Of a DNA stretch of 64,000 bases, positions 43,801-52,610 are shown one piece after another. Numbering within the stretch: position 1 is the first letter of the stretch; each line of letters opens with the position of its first letter. The position numbers and the translations under genes were made by a program. This DNA is from Allobosea thiooxidans (GTDB lineage Bacteria; Pseudomonadota; Alphaproteobacteria; Rhizobiales; Beijerinckiaceae): NCBI RefSeq assembly GCF_900168195.1, contig NZ_FUYX01000018.1, positions 29,957 to 93,956 on the forward strand. Direction: 5' to 3'. The notes below the pieces were generated by a model. That model made no database searches, was not told the origin of the DNA, and worked only from the letters and a program-made list of their open reading frames with translations.

Positions 43801-44310
43801 GAGCGCGAGCAATTCACGCCGCGCCTCGCGCAGCATCTCGGCCTGGGCGAGATCGTCAGCCACCTCGAAGCGCGGCGGCACGTTCGCCTCGAAGGGCGCG
43901 GCCTGCAGCACGCGGGTGCAGAAGGCGTGGATCGTCTCGATGCGCAGGCCGCCCGGCGTCTCCAGCGCTTCGGCGAAGAGGCGGCGCGCCTTGGCTCGCT
44001 CGGCGAGGCTCGGCGTACGGCCGGTCAGGCTCGTCAGCTCTTTCGCAAGGACAGCCTCATCCAGCGTCGCCCAGGCACCGAGCGCCTTGAAGATGCGGTT
44101 CGCCATATTGGCGGCCGCCGCCTTGGTATAGGTGATGCAGAGCATGCGGCTCGGCTGCACGCCGTCGAGCAGCAGCCTGAGCACGCGGTTGACCAGCACA
44201 TGGGTCTTGCCCGAGCCGGCATTGGCCGAGACCCAGGCGGAGAGGCCGGGGTCGGCCGCCAGCGCCTGGCGCTGATTGGTCAGCGGCGGGACGATCCAGC
44301 CCGGCTTCAC
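40816..44310 (-). CDS. addA: Double-strand break repair helicase AddA
   Basis: A 1164-residue AddA, the helicase-nuclease subunit of the AddAB complex that resects double-strand breaks for recombination. UvrD-type helicase motifs are visible: Walker A at residues 31-36 (SANAGSGKTHVLVNRVL), LLDYDDL, ILLDEAQDTGEAQW (motif II), VGDEKQSIYGFQGA (motif III), VMTVHGSKGLEAK and LLYVAMTRAEDRL (motifs V-VI). A RecB-type nuclease domain ends the protein (GRIDRLAVTADSVVIADFKT with catalytic Asp and Lys). The GTG start overlaps the addB stop. Confidence 0.96.
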   Translation of the reverse strand: MKPGWIVPPLTNQRQALAADPGLSAWVSANAGSGKTHVLVNRVLRLLLDGVQPSRMLCITYTKAAAANMANRIFKALGAWATLDEAVLAKELTSLTGRTPSLAERAKARRLFAEALETPGGLRIETIHAFCTRVLQAAPFEANVPPRFEVADDLAQAEMLREARRELLALVAANPDGAEAGALDLLAQLAAQDSFETMVQEALRQRALFSDENGRARDPREMLAGIAAFLGIAADLDADAVKVAFRAGLAALPGVSTLIEALQAGSATRQNLAANLRTLLAGQDDGDPVAFCRRGFITEAGTINANIRGKGKSEFEGALLATLEALAACLLTAADAINAIAIRDRSAALALLVTRMLASYQRQKSLRSLLDYDDLIARTRSLLERVEAAWVLYKLDAGIDHILLDEAQDTGEAQWAILRKLAEEFTGGGDLRAKPRTIFVVGDEKQSIYGFQGAAPAAFGEERRALGRRIAQAELAFEAISLNTSFRSAPDIMQAVDAVFALPEHARGLVFDGAARPEMHDTVRRSAPGTVDIWPLAANDTGEPPDAWTTPVDAPERRSGTVKLAERIAHTLQRWHRDRRDDRGNPFAAGDVMILLRQRGALFEAIVKALKDAGVPVTGRDRLTLAEHPAVEDLVVLGRALLLPDDDLTLATALKTPLIDLDDDDLLRLAPGRKGSLRAALQEAAASEPRYAAAEARLADWAHEAGRCGPFRFFAGLLGPGGGRNLALARLGAEAGDALDAFLNAALDHERRYGPSLAGFLQHVTGSAADVKRDLSASAGEVRVMTVHGSKGLEAKIVILADLGIEPGAKRLPKILAVPAQRAGLVPIWPPASAEDTQATAAAKAKVVAQMVEEHHRLLYVAMTRAEDRLIVCGAQAKGEAPNGSWYAMIAEGLAQSAAGLDAIGEGEDATLRFSVTPPAPAEAGETRPAERPPSAPEWLARPVEREAEPVPPLKPSNALSAADGEERPGDGPFLAEAAAAGRLAHLLLQLLPDLPAERRAATADVLAQARGGALPAERRARIVAQALALLDEPGLAALFTGEALAEVPVAGAIRLPDGARRAVSGRIDRLAVTADSVVIADFKTTARPPAEAEAIPVGTLAQLAAYAALMREIYPGRAIRALVVYTANLAHFELAAEQLDAALLALAGGTPGASLGLPDGSLP

Positions 44311-47300
44311 GCCTCGCCTCCCTCGTCGCCACCGGGCGCCGCCGACCATTCCTTGACCCGCGCGAGATGGTCATAGGGGCTGGCGTAGCGGATGTAGTCC
44401 GGCGCGCGCCGCGAGACGTAAGGCTCGCGCCCGGAGCGCAGCGCGTCGAGATGCTTCAGCAGGTTGTCGAGATGGCGGGCCGCGACATCGGCGAGCGGCT
44501 CGCCGTCGAAATCGAGCGGCTTGTCCTTGGCCCAGCCCTTCGGGTCGTGATGCAGCTTCATGTAGATGACAGCCTCGACCGGTGTCGGACCGCTCAGCCC
44601 CTTGAAGCCCGCGCGCGCCGCGAGCTCCGCCTCCAGCGTCAGCTGCGGCGCGAAGCCCTTCTCCACCTGCGCCTTGCTCGGTGGCGCACCGGTCTTGAAG
44701 TCAACGATCCGCAATGCCGGCTCGCGCGTCAGTTCGATCCGGTCGGCCCGCCCGCTCAGGCGGAACTCGCTGCCATCGGCGAGCGTGAAGCTCGCTCCGG
44801 TGAAGAGCTCGACGCCGATGCGGCCGATGCCGGGGCGTCTGCGCTCCTCCCAGCGGATGAAATGCCCGGCCGTGAGCAGGAAGCGCGGCCACCAGAAGGC
44901 ACGCACCTCGGGCACGTCGTCATAGTCGCGGAACAGCCGGTCGCCGATGTGGATCAGTTGCCCGAGCGCATCGGCGGGCAATTGCTCCGGATAGGTCGTG
45001 GTGAAGCTCTCGACGATGTTGTGCAGCAGCCGGCCGCGGTCCTGGGCGGTGGGATCCTCGATCAACGCGTCGAGCGCATCGAGCCTCAGGATCTTGCGGG
45101 CGTGGATCTGATAGGGGTCGCGATAGAGCGTCTCGACCTCGGTCACGCTGAGCGAGAGGGGTTGCAGCGCGCGCGGCGGCCGCGGCGCCGGACGCGCCAC
45201 CGGCCGGGCATCGGCCGGAGCGCTGAGCAGGGCAGCGAGCCCGCGCAGGCGGTCGCCGTCCCGGCGCGCCCTGTCCCACGCCTCCTTCGGCGCCACTGCC
45301 TGGAGGCGCTGCCAGAAGCGCGAGGCGATGGTTTCGGCCTCGCCGACCTTGCGCGGCCGCGTCAGCGTGACCTCGCGCGCCATCAGCGCCTGGACGAAAT
45401 CATGCGCCGTCTGGCCGATGCGGCGCTCCGGAGGCGAGAGGCCGAGCTCGGCGCGCATCGGCCGGTTGATGAAGGAATCGGTGGTGGTCTGCGGCGGCCA
45501 GACGGTCTCGTTGAGGCCGCCGAGCACGACATGGTCGGCTTCCAGCAGGCGCGCTTCGAGCAGGCCCCAGATCGCGACGCGGGGGTGGCCGGGCACCGCC
45601 CGCTTGACCGCCCGCTCGGCCAGGAGCCCGTCGAGGATCGCGACGAAATCCTGCGGCCACCCGCCGGCAGGGATCACCTCCTTCGCCGCGGCGAAGTCGT
45701 CGAACAGACCGGAAAGCGCCTCGCCGTCGGGGCCGACGAAGGCGAGCGGCGTGCCGGCTTCTGTTGCGCTGACGGCGGTGACGGCCGCCTGTGCCGCCGC
45801 AGCGACGGCGGCGAACGACGGTTCGTCGAGAAAGAGCGCCTCGAGCAGCGGCGCGCAGGCGGCTTCGAGCGCGTGAAGCACGACAGCGGCGGCGGCGGCA
45901 TCCTCCGCCGCCAATCGTTTGCGCGGGCCGGGAACATGCCCACCATCACGCAATTCGTTCCATTGGCCGAGCGCGACATGCAGGCCGGCCAGCCCCCTGC
46001 CCACGGCATTGCCGCGCCAGCAGCCGATCTCCAGCGCCGCCGCGCCGCGCGTCAGAGCCTCCCGGCCGAGGCCCAGCCGGCAGAGCGGATGGGCGAAGAG
46101 CGGCACGAGCGTGGCCGGCGTCATCTGCGCCAGCGCCGCCTCCAGGATCAACCGCAACAGCGAGCCCGCCGGCCAGCGCCCCAGTGGCTGGCCCGCGGAA
46201 TCGTCGACCTCGACGCCCCAACGCGCGAGCTCGACGGCGACGCGCTCGGCTAGGCCGCGATCGGGCGTGACCAGCGCGGCCCGCGCCTGCGGCCGCTCCA
46301 GCGTCTCGCGCAGGGCGATGGCGACGGCGAGCGCCTCCTCGCGCTCGTCGCCCGCCTCGACGATGCGCAGCCCGGCGAAACCTGCTTCCGCCTCGCCAGC
46401 CGCCACCCGCTGGCCGAGGCTGGCCCAGAGCTCCGTTACCGAGGCGGGCAGCATGGCCTCGCGCAGCAGGTCTCCCCGTGCATGGCGCGCGGCATCGGGA
46501 GTGGCGAGCGCCCGCACATCGGCACGCTCCGCGCCGAGCGTCTCCAACAGGTGGTGCAGCGCGGCCTGCGGATGCGACGGCGCAGGCTCCCGGCCAATGG
46601 CGTTCCAGGCCCGCTCGTCCAGCCCGAGATCGATACCGGGCAGGACGACCGCCCCGTTGGGAAGCCGCGCGATGGCCGAGAGCAGCCGGGCCGTGGCAGG
46701 GACCGTGCCTGTCGAGCCGGCGGCGATGATCGGGCCCCTCGCCCCGCCGGCGAGCAATCGCTCACGCTCGGCCGCCAGCATGCGGTTGCGGAATTCGGCC
46801 GGGTCGACCGCGCCCTGATCGGCCAGGATCTGCGGCCAGGCCTCGCCGAGGATGGCGAGGAAGCTGGCATTGAGCTGCCAGACCCGGTCGAAGCGGGCGG
46901 CATCGAGACTGGCGAGCTTCTCGACCAGCACGCCTTCCGTCTGCATCTGATCGAGCAGGGCGGCGAGGTCGCCGGCGAGCCCATAGGCCTCAGCCAGCGT
47001 CGCCGGCACCAGCGACGGCTCCGACGGGTCGAGCCTGAGATGGCTGCGATTGGCGCTGCGCCCCCAGGCGTCGACGAGCCGGGTGAGCAGCATGCGGCGC
47101 TGCAGCGGCTCGATCGGAACGAGGCGATCGCCCGCCCAGGCGCCGGAGCCGATCAGCGCCGTCTCGGCCTCGTCGACATCGCCGAGCGGCACGATGCGCG
47201 GCAGGAGCAGCGGCCTGCCACCGAGCTTCTCGGCCAGGATCGCGGTGAAGGCACGGGCGGCACGGCGCGTCGGCAGGTAGAGCGTCGCGCGTGCCATCGC

Positions 47301-47414
47301 CGCCGGATCGGCCGGGTCGTGGATCGCCCCCAGCCGCCCGTCCAGCATCGCTTCGGCCAGCACCTCGAGAAAGGAGGTTCCGGCCGGAATGCTGAACAGG
47401 TTGAGCTCAGGCAT
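44307..47414 (-). CDS. addB: Double-strand break repair protein AddB
   Basis: A 1035-residue AddB, partner of AddA. It is UvrD-like in overall layout but the N-terminal Walker A is degenerate (SIPAGTSFLEVLAEAML), as in other alphaproteobacterial AddB proteins. The region VVLGGLNETVWPPQTTTDSF and the C-terminal PD-(D/E)xK nuclease (RIVDFKTGAPPSKAQVEKG, preceded by EFRLSGRADRIEL) are present. In the complex AddB cuts one strand. The start at 47414 overlaps the end of the nucleotidyltransferase gene by eight bases. Confidence 0.95.
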   Translation of the reverse strand: MPELNLFSIPAGTSFLEVLAEAMLDGRLGAIHDPADPAAMARATLYLPTRRAARAFTAILAEKLGGRPLLLPRIVPLGDVDEAETALIGSGAWAGDRLVPIEPLQRRMLLTRLVDAWGRSANRSHLRLDPSEPSLVPATLAEAYGLAGDLAALLDQMQTEGVLVEKLASLDAARFDRVWQLNASFLAILGEAWPQILADQGAVDPAEFRNRMLAAERERLLAGGARGPIIAAGSTGTVPATARLLSAIARLPNGAVVLPGIDLGLDERAWNAIGREPAPSHPQAALHHLLETLGAERADVRALATPDAARHARGDLLREAMLPASVTELWASLGQRVAAGEAEAGFAGLRIVEAGDEREEALAVAIALRETLERPQARAALVTPDRGLAERVAVELARWGVEVDDSAGQPLGRWPAGSLLRLILEAALAQMTPATLVPLFAHPLCRLGLGREALTRGAAALEIGCWRGNAVGRGLAGLHVALGQWNELRDGGHVPGPRKRLAAEDAAAAAVVLHALEAACAPLLEALFLDEPSFAAVAAAAQAAVTAVSATEAGTPLAFVGPDGEALSGLFDDFAAAKEVIPAGGWPQDFVAILDGLLAERAVKRAVPGHPRVAIWGLLEARLLEADHVVLGGLNETVWPPQTTTDSFINRPMRAELGLSPPERRIGQTAHDFVQALMAREVTLTRPRKVGEAETIASRFWQRLQAVAPKEAWDRARRDGDRLRGLAALLSAPADARPVARPAPRPPRALQPLSLSVTEVETLYRDPYQIHARKILRLDALDALIEDPTAQDRGRLLHNIVESFTTTYPEQLPADALGQLIHIGDRLFRDYDDVPEVRAFWWPRFLLTAGHFIRWEERRRPGIGRIGVELFTGASFTLADGSEFRLSGRADRIELTREPALRIVDFKTGAPPSKAQVEKGFAPQLTLEAELAARAGFKGLSGPTPVEAVIYMKLHHDPKGWAKDKPLDFDGEPLADVAARHLDNLLKHLDALRSGREPYVSRRAPDYIRYASPYDHLARVKEWSAAPGGDEGGEA

Positions 47415-48147
47415 CGACCGGCTGCGCGGCGGCGAAGGCGGCCTCGGCCGGAGCGATCGCCTCCGGCCGATCGACATGCAGCCAGCGCCCTTCGAGAACA
47501 TGGCCTGAGAGACGCCCGCGCGCGATGGCGCGGTCGAAAAGCAGGTTGAACGAGAACGAGGCCGGCGTATCCACGAAGAAGTCCGGCGTCACGATCGCGA
47601 CGCCGGCATAAACGTAAGGCGCGCTCGCGGCCGCGCCGCGCCGCGTCAGGCGCCCTGCCTCGTCGCGGAAGAAGTCGCCCGGGCCGTTGAAGCCGACGCT
47701 GCTCTCGCGCTCCGCCAGCAGCAGCAGCATGTCCATCGTCTCGCCGTCCCAGGCGGCGGCCATCGCCCCGAAATTGGAGATGCCCCGCTCGCTCCAGAGC
47801 GAATCCGAGTTCACGCTGAAGAACGGCCCGTCGCCGAGCAGCGGCAAGGCCTTCTTGGCGCCGCCGCCGGTTTCGAGCAACTCGCCGCGTTCGTCCGAGA
47901 TCACAATGCGGGGGCGCGTCCGGCCTGCCAGATGCGCCTCGACCTGCCCGGCGAGGTGATGGACGTTGACGACCGCCTCCTCGATGCCGGCGTCGGCCAG
48001 CCTGTCCAGCGCATGGTCGAGCATCGCCTTGCCGCCGATCCTGACCAGCGGCTTCGGCAGCGTGTCGGTGATCGGGCGCATGCGCTGCCCAAGCCCGGCG
48101 GCAAGCACCATCGCCCGGCGGATCGGCGGCGAAGCGGTTGATGTCAC
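47407..48147 (-). CDS. murU: Nucleotidyltransferase, MurNAc-1-phosphate uridylyltransferase (MurU) type
   Basis: A 246-residue sugar-phosphate nucleotidyltransferase. The signature AMVLAAGLGQRMRPITDTLPKPLV gives the nucleotide loop and Lys, and ETGGGAKKALPLLG and FFSVNSDSLW supply the later substrate and metal parts. Next to an AmgK-type sugar kinase it is most likely MurU, which makes UDP-MurNAc from MurNAc-1-phosphate in the peptidoglycan recycling route that bypasses MurA/MurB. The GTG at 48147 was preferred for its GGGAG site; an ATG at 48177 would start just beside a repeat element. Confidence 0.82.
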   Translation of the reverse strand: MTSTASPPIRRAMVLAAGLGQRMRPITDTLPKPLVRIGGKAMLDHALDRLADAGIEEAVVNVHHLAGQVEAHLAGRTRPRIVISDERGELLETGGGAKKALPLLGDGPFFSVNSDSLWSERGISNFGAMAAAWDGETMDMLLLLAERESSVGFNGPGDFFRDEAGRLTRRGAAASAPYVYAGVAIVTPDFFVDTPASFSFNLLFDRAIARGRLSGHVLEGRWLHVDRPEAIAPAEAAFAAAQPVDA

Positions 48148-48184
48148 GCGAATCTCCCGGAACGGACGGTTGGCCATGCATAGC

Positions 48185-48279
48185 GCGTCATGGCCGGGCT
48201 TGTCCCGGCCATCCACGGCCTTGCCGATCGGAGGTTGTTTCAAGACGTGGATTGCTCGCCACAAGGGCGAGCATGACGC
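48185..48279. repeat. Dispersed palindromic repeat, family 2
   Basis: Element bounded by GCGTCATGGCC and ending GCTCGCCACAAGGGCGAGCA then TGACGC. It has two internal hairpins plus complementary ends. It occupies almost the whole gap between the tsaE-amgK fusion stop and the murU start, inside one operon. Confidence 0.8.
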
Positions 48280-48286
48280 GGAGGCT

Positions 48287-49834
48287 TCACTTCGCCTCGA
48301 ACAGCGTCGGCATATGCGCCTGGTACCAGGCCTTCAGCTCCTCGAGCGCCGGATGTTCGAGATTGCGGCGCAGATAGCCCTCGATCCGCGGCAGGTGCTT
48401 GAGATAGCCGGGCTTGCCGTCGCGCTTGTCGAGGCGGGCGAAGATGCCCGCGATCTTGGTGCTGCGCTGGGCCCCGAGGATCGCATAGGCGCGGGCGAAA
48501 TCGGCGAGGTCGAAATCGGGCGCGTCGGAGCGCCGCGCCGCGCCATAGGCGGCGAGCAGCCTGAGCTCCAGCGAGGCCGGCACGTCGATGCGCGCATCCT
48601 GGCCGAGCGAGGCGAGGTCATAGGCGGGGTGACCGAGCACCGCGTCCTGGAAGTCAATCAAGCCGAGCCGGGCATGGCCTTCCCGTTTCTCCAGCCAGAT
48701 CAGGTTCGGCGAGTGGAAATCACGCAGCGTCCAGGTCGCGGGCTGGGCCAGGATCTCCTCGAAAAGTTTGCCCCAGATCCGCGCGAACTCGGCCTGCGTC
48801 ACCGCCGGCAGCGTCACCCCGGCGATATGCGGCGCATACCATTCGAGGATCAGCTCGGTCTCGATCGCGAGCGCCTGCCGGTCGTATTCCGGGATCACAT
48901 GGTCGCGCCCCTCCGCCACCGGCAGGATCGCCGGCAGGGTGTGGCGGTGGAGATCGGCAAGCAGCCGCGCGCCCGCCTCGTAGCGCTCCGCGATCGGCTG
49001 ACGCTCGGCGTCGATCACGCCTTCGTCGCCAAGGTCCTCGATAACGAGCAGGCCGGTCGTCAGGTCCTCGGCGTGGATCTCGGGCGCCGAAAAGCCGAGC
49101 GAGCGCAGGCCGCGGTCCATGCCGACGAAGGCCTCGACGTTCTCGGCGAGGTGCGCGAGCGCGCTGTAGGGCTTGCCGAGGCGGATCGGCGGGCCGTCCG
49201 GCCGCGGCGGCGAGATCATCAGCACGGCCGTCTCGCCGCTCGGCCGCGTCAGGCGCTCATAGGCCCGCGTCGAGGCGTCGCCGAGCATGAAGTCGCGGCG
49301 CGCATCGCCCCAGCCGGCGGCATCGAGCAGGCGCCGCGAGGCGACGGCGATGGCGAGTCGCTGCTTCCAGAGCACGCCGCCCGAGAGGTCGGCGATCCGG
49401 CCGGTCTCCGGGCTGTCGGGATCGATGTCGAGCACGATGTCGAGCCTGCGGCCGGCGGGCAAGCGCGTCCCGGCGCGGTCCGGCCACTCGACCAGCGTGA
49501 TCAGGCGCTCGATATCCTCGACCAGGCCGATATCGTCCAACTCGTCAGGCGTGCGCACCCGGTAGAGATCGGCGTGCAGCACGAGGCCGCGCGGCGTGTC
49601 GTAGCTCTGGACCAGGGTGAAAGTCGGGCTCGGCGCCTCGAGCGCCGGATCGCCGGCGAGCTCGCGCAGGATGGCCCGCGCCAGCAGCGACTTGCCGGAG
49701 CCGAGATGGCCGGAGAGCGCGACGACGTCGCCCGGCTTCAGAATGGCGGCGATGTCGGCGGCGAGACGTAGCGTCGCCGCCTCGTCCGCCAGCAGGAGCC
49801 GGTGCAAACCGGCCTTGCGGGCTTCTTCGATCAT
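48287..49834 (-). CDS. tsaE-amgK: TsaE - AmgK fusion (tRNA t6A ATPase fused to anomeric MurNAc/GlcNAc kinase)
   Basis: A 515-residue two-domain protein. Residues 1-150 are TsaE (YjeE), the ATPase needed for tRNA t6A37 synthesis: Walker A LSGHLGSGKSLLARAIL, then EAPSPTFTLVQSYD and LHADLYRV. Residues about 180-515 are an aminoglycoside-phosphotransferase fold with the catalytic loop LRDFHSPNLIWL and the metal motif GLIDFQDAVLGHPAYDL, matching AmgK, the anomeric sugar kinase that feeds MurU. The reading frame is continuous with no break between domains. Its ATG overlaps the divL stop, and murU lies next, so recycling enzymes are adjacent. Confidence 0.9.
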   Translation of the reverse strand: MIEEARKAGLHRLLLADEAATLRLAADIAAILKPGDVVALSGHLGSGKSLLARAILRELAGDPALEAPSPTFTLVQSYDTPRGLVLHADLYRVRTPDELDDIGLVEDIERLITLVEWPDRAGTRLPAGRRLDIVLDIDPDSPETGRIADLSGGVLWKQRLAIAVASRRLLDAAGWGDARRDFMLGDASTRAYERLTRPSGETAVLMISPPRPDGPPIRLGKPYSALAHLAENVEAFVGMDRGLRSLGFSAPEIHAEDLTTGLLVIEDLGDEGVIDAERQPIAERYEAGARLLADLHRHTLPAILPVAEGRDHVIPEYDRQALAIETELILEWYAPHIAGVTLPAVTQAEFARIWGKLFEEILAQPATWTLRDFHSPNLIWLEKREGHARLGLIDFQDAVLGHPAYDLASLGQDARIDVPASLELRLLAAYGAARRSDAPDFDLADFARAYAILGAQRSTKIAGIFARLDKRDGKPGYLKHLPRIEGYLRRNLEHPALEELKAWYQAHMPTLFEAK

Positions 49835-52314
49835 TCAGCGGCGTCCGAAAGCGGCAACCCCTGGGCGGGAAAGATCGCCGTGACCCGCGTGCCGCGGCCC
49901 GGCACGGAATCGAGCTCCACATGGCCACCATGCAGCTCGACGATGGAGCGGACGATCGAGAGCCCGAGGCCGACGCCGCGATGGCTAGAGCCGAGGGAAT
50001 GGCTCTCGAAGCGCTCGAAGACCTTCTCCTTGACCTCGGCAGGGATGCCGCGGCCCTGATCGGCCACGCCGATGCGGATGTCGCTGCCCTGCCGGGTGGC
50101 GCTGACGGAGACCGTCTGCCCGGGGGAGGAGAAGCCGATCGCATTGGAGAGCAGGTTGAACAGCACCTGCCGCAGGCGCTTGCCGTCGGCGCGCAGCGGG
50201 CCGGTGCGCGGGTCGATCTCGACCTTGAGCTCGAGCCGGCTGTCGATCAGCCGGTCGTGCAGCCCGGCCGCGGCCTGGGCGATGGTGTCGGCAACGTCGA
50301 CATCCTGGATCTCCAGCGTCAGCGCGCCATTGTCGATGGTGGCGAGGTCGAGAATGTCGTTGATGATCGCAAGCAGCGCGCCCGAGGAGCGCACGATATG
50401 CGAGGTGTAGTCGCGCTGCTTGTCGTTGAGCGCGCCGACGGTCTCGGTGCCGAGCAGCTGAGCAAAACCGATGATGTTGGTGAGCGGCGAGCGCAGCTCG
50501 TAGGAAACGTGATGGACGAAGTCCTCGCGCAGCCGCGAGACGCGCTCCAGCGCCTCGTTCTTGTCGGTCAGCGCCCGCTCGACATTCACGCTGGCGGTGA
50601 CGTCGGCGAAGGAGATCAGCGTCGCTCCGTCCGGCAGCGGCGCGGCCGCCATGTCGAGCACGGTGCCGTCCCGCCGTTCCATCCGGCAGCGGTAATCCTC
50701 GCGCGCGTCGCGCACGCCGGTGACGACGCTGTGCAGCTCGGTCCAGACCTCATCCTGCGGGAAGAGCGGCCGGCAGAGGCGAATGACCTCGTCGATATGC
50801 GGGGCGCTGGCGGCAAGGTCCCCGCCCGGGATACGCCAGGACTGGGAGAAGGCCGGGTTCGAGAGCTTGAGCCGCCCGTCCGAGCCGAACACTGCGACGC
50901 CCTCGCGCAGCGAATCCAGCGTCTCGCGCTGAGTGCGGGAGAGCGCGTTGAAGCGGGATTCGAGCGTGAAGCGCTCGGTGACGTCGTCATAGAGATAGGT
51001 GACACCGCCCTGGGGATTGGGGCTCGCGACGACATGGATGGTGCGCCCGTCCGGCAGGTACCACCAGTCCTCGCTGGCGCGGGTCGCCGTATAGGCGGCC
51101 TGGGCCGCCGCCTTCCAGCTGCGATAGTCGCCGAGCTCGGGCAGGCGCCGCTCGGCGCGCAGGCGGTCGAGGATCTCGCCATCGGTGGGCTGGCCATCGA
51201 GGAAGCCGGCCTCCAGCGACCAGAGCGCGTCGAACCCGGAGTTGCGATAGAGCAGGCGCTGGGCACCGTCGAAGACGGCGACCGCCGTCTTGAGTCGGTC
51301 GAGCGTGCGGACATGGGCGTCCATCTGGCGCTGGAGATCGGCCCTGACCGCCTCCAGCTCGCTCATATCGGTGGCGAAGCCGGCAAAACCGGTCACGGCC
51401 GGCAGTTCGACGATGTCGAGCGTGCGGCGCTGGCCGGCGACGACCGCCGGAGCACGCACCGCGAAGGGCCCGCCCTCGCGCCGCGCCCGCGCCGCAGCCT
51501 CGCGCTCGGCCCGATCGAGAAGCTCGAGCCCGGCCTTCACCGCCGTCGCCGCATCGGCCGCCTCGACGGCCCGGGCATAGGCCGCGTTGACCCAGGTCAG
51601 ACGGCCATCGGCATCGCGCGTCCAGGCCGGGTGCGCCAGGCCTGCCAGCAGATTGGAAAGAGCCGCATGATCGGCAGTGACGCGCTCCAGCTCGCCGCGC
51701 AGCGTCATGACCTGCGCGCGCTCGCCGGTGACCTCGCGGAAACGGATCACCGCCCGCCCGGCGACGGGCCGGCCTTCGACATCGATGAAGGGCCCGGCCT
51801 TGCTGCGCAAGGTGAAGCCGAAGGCCTCGCCACGGTCCTTCAGCGCGTCCGTGGCCAGTTCCAGCCGCTTGGCGTCCGCCGGTGCCGCCCAGCTGCCATA
51901 GGCCAGGGCAAGGGCGGCGCCGGGCGCGCCCAGGAAACCGCTATCGCCCTCGAAGACGGGCTGCGCATCACGGCCGTTCCAGCTCACCACCACCTGCGGA
52001 TCGGCGCCGAGCAGGATGGAGAGGCGCTCCTGATGGCTGCGCGCGGCCTCGAGCTCGGCCGCCAGCCGCGCCTCGCGCTTCTGCCAGCGCGTCCGCTCGC
52101 GCACATAGACCAGCGATGTCGTGGTGGCGAAGACGGTCAGGCCTGCCAGAACCAGAGAGAGTGCGCCGGTGTTCATCAGGTCGATCCGCACCGGCGCGAG
52201 CCACTCGCTCTGCGCCATGGCCGTGCCGGGAGCGGAAGCGACAGCAAGGACGGGAAGCCATGCGCGCGGATACCAGCCGCCGCCACCCTGCCCCTGTCGC
52301 TTAACCCGTCTCAT
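49831..52314 (-). CDS. divL: DivL-type cell-cycle pseudokinase (PAS sensor with Tyr at the His site)
   Basis: An 827-residue sensor protein. A hydrophobic N-terminal segment and a membrane helix (about residues 47-68) precede a coiled coil and several PAS domains, then a HisKA-like helix pair and an HATPase domain with FNLLSNAIGFSSPG (N box), DQGRGIP (G1) and GVGLGLSIV (G2). The phospho-acceptor position of the usual S-H-E-L-R motif reads SYELRSPL, with Tyr605, 222 residues from the C-terminus. That substitution is the hallmark of DivL, which in Caulobacter reads the DivK signal and controls CckA-CtrA. The start at 52314 is tentative. Confidence 0.88.
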   Translation of the reverse strand: MRRVKRQGQGGGGWYPRAWLPVLAVASAPGTAMAQSEWLAPVRIDLMNTGALSLVLAGLTVFATTTSLVYVRERTRWQKREARLAAELEAARSHQERLSILLGADPQVVVSWNGRDAQPVFEGDSGFLGAPGAALALAYGSWAAPADAKRLELATDALKDRGEAFGFTLRSKAGPFIDVEGRPVAGRAVIRFREVTGERAQVMTLRGELERVTADHAALSNLLAGLAHPAWTRDADGRLTWVNAAYARAVEAADAATAVKAGLELLDRAEREAAARARREGGPFAVRAPAVVAGQRRTLDIVELPAVTGFAGFATDMSELEAVRADLQRQMDAHVRTLDRLKTAVAVFDGAQRLLYRNSGFDALWSLEAGFLDGQPTDGEILDRLRAERRLPELGDYRSWKAAAQAAYTATRASEDWWYLPDGRTIHVVASPNPQGGVTYLYDDVTERFTLESRFNALSRTQRETLDSLREGVAVFGSDGRLKLSNPAFSQSWRIPGGDLAASAPHIDEVIRLCRPLFPQDEVWTELHSVVTGVRDAREDYRCRMERRDGTVLDMAAAPLPDGATLISFADVTASVNVERALTDKNEALERVSRLREDFVHHVSYELRSPLTNIIGFAQLLGTETVGALNDKQRDYTSHIVRSSGALLAIINDILDLATIDNGALTLEIQDVDVADTIAQAAAGLHDRLIDSRLELKVEIDPRTGPLRADGKRLRQVLFNLLSNAIGFSSPGQTVSVSATRQGSDIRIGVADQGRGIPAEVKEKVFERFESHSLGSSHRGVGLGLSIVRSIVELHGGHVELDSVPGRGTRVTAIFPAQGLPLSDAAE

Positions 52315-52525
52315 CCTGCGTCCGTCATCTCTCCGGCGGCACGGAGCCGCCAAGTCCATCGGGCTCGTCGGAATCGGCTTCGAGGAGCCGGCTGGTCGCC
52401 GCCCCTGGGGGCCGATACATGCTCGCCACCACGCCAATCACATCAGAGCTTCGGTCGGGCCCGCAGCATGGCGGCAGCCCGAATCAGTCCCACTGTAATC
52501 ACCGCTGGAGTCCGTCAGGAAGTGC

Positions 52526-52540
52526 TTAATCGCGGGTAAA
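52526..52540. promoter_or_regulatory. CtrA-box-like sequence upstream of divL
   Basis: TTAATCGCGGGTAAA fits TTAA-N7-TTAA with one mismatch in the second half. CtrA is the regulator that DivL ultimately controls, so feedback on divL is conceivable. One imperfect match in a gap is weak evidence. Confidence 0.25.
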
Positions 52541-52610
52541 TGGCGAGAATTGCGAAGCGAGTCCCGCCCGCACCGGCGAAAAACAAGAAGTAGACCACCA
52601 CGTCACTCCA

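Noticed and set aside
40894..44376. A very long open frame antisense to addA (about 1160 codons), with similar long frames opposite the penicillin-binding protein (37026-38984) and chvG (55338-57560)
   Set aside because: They mirror real genes with strong motifs, and their translations are Arg/Gly/Asp-rich low-order sequence. High GC with strong third-position bias makes such antisense frames.
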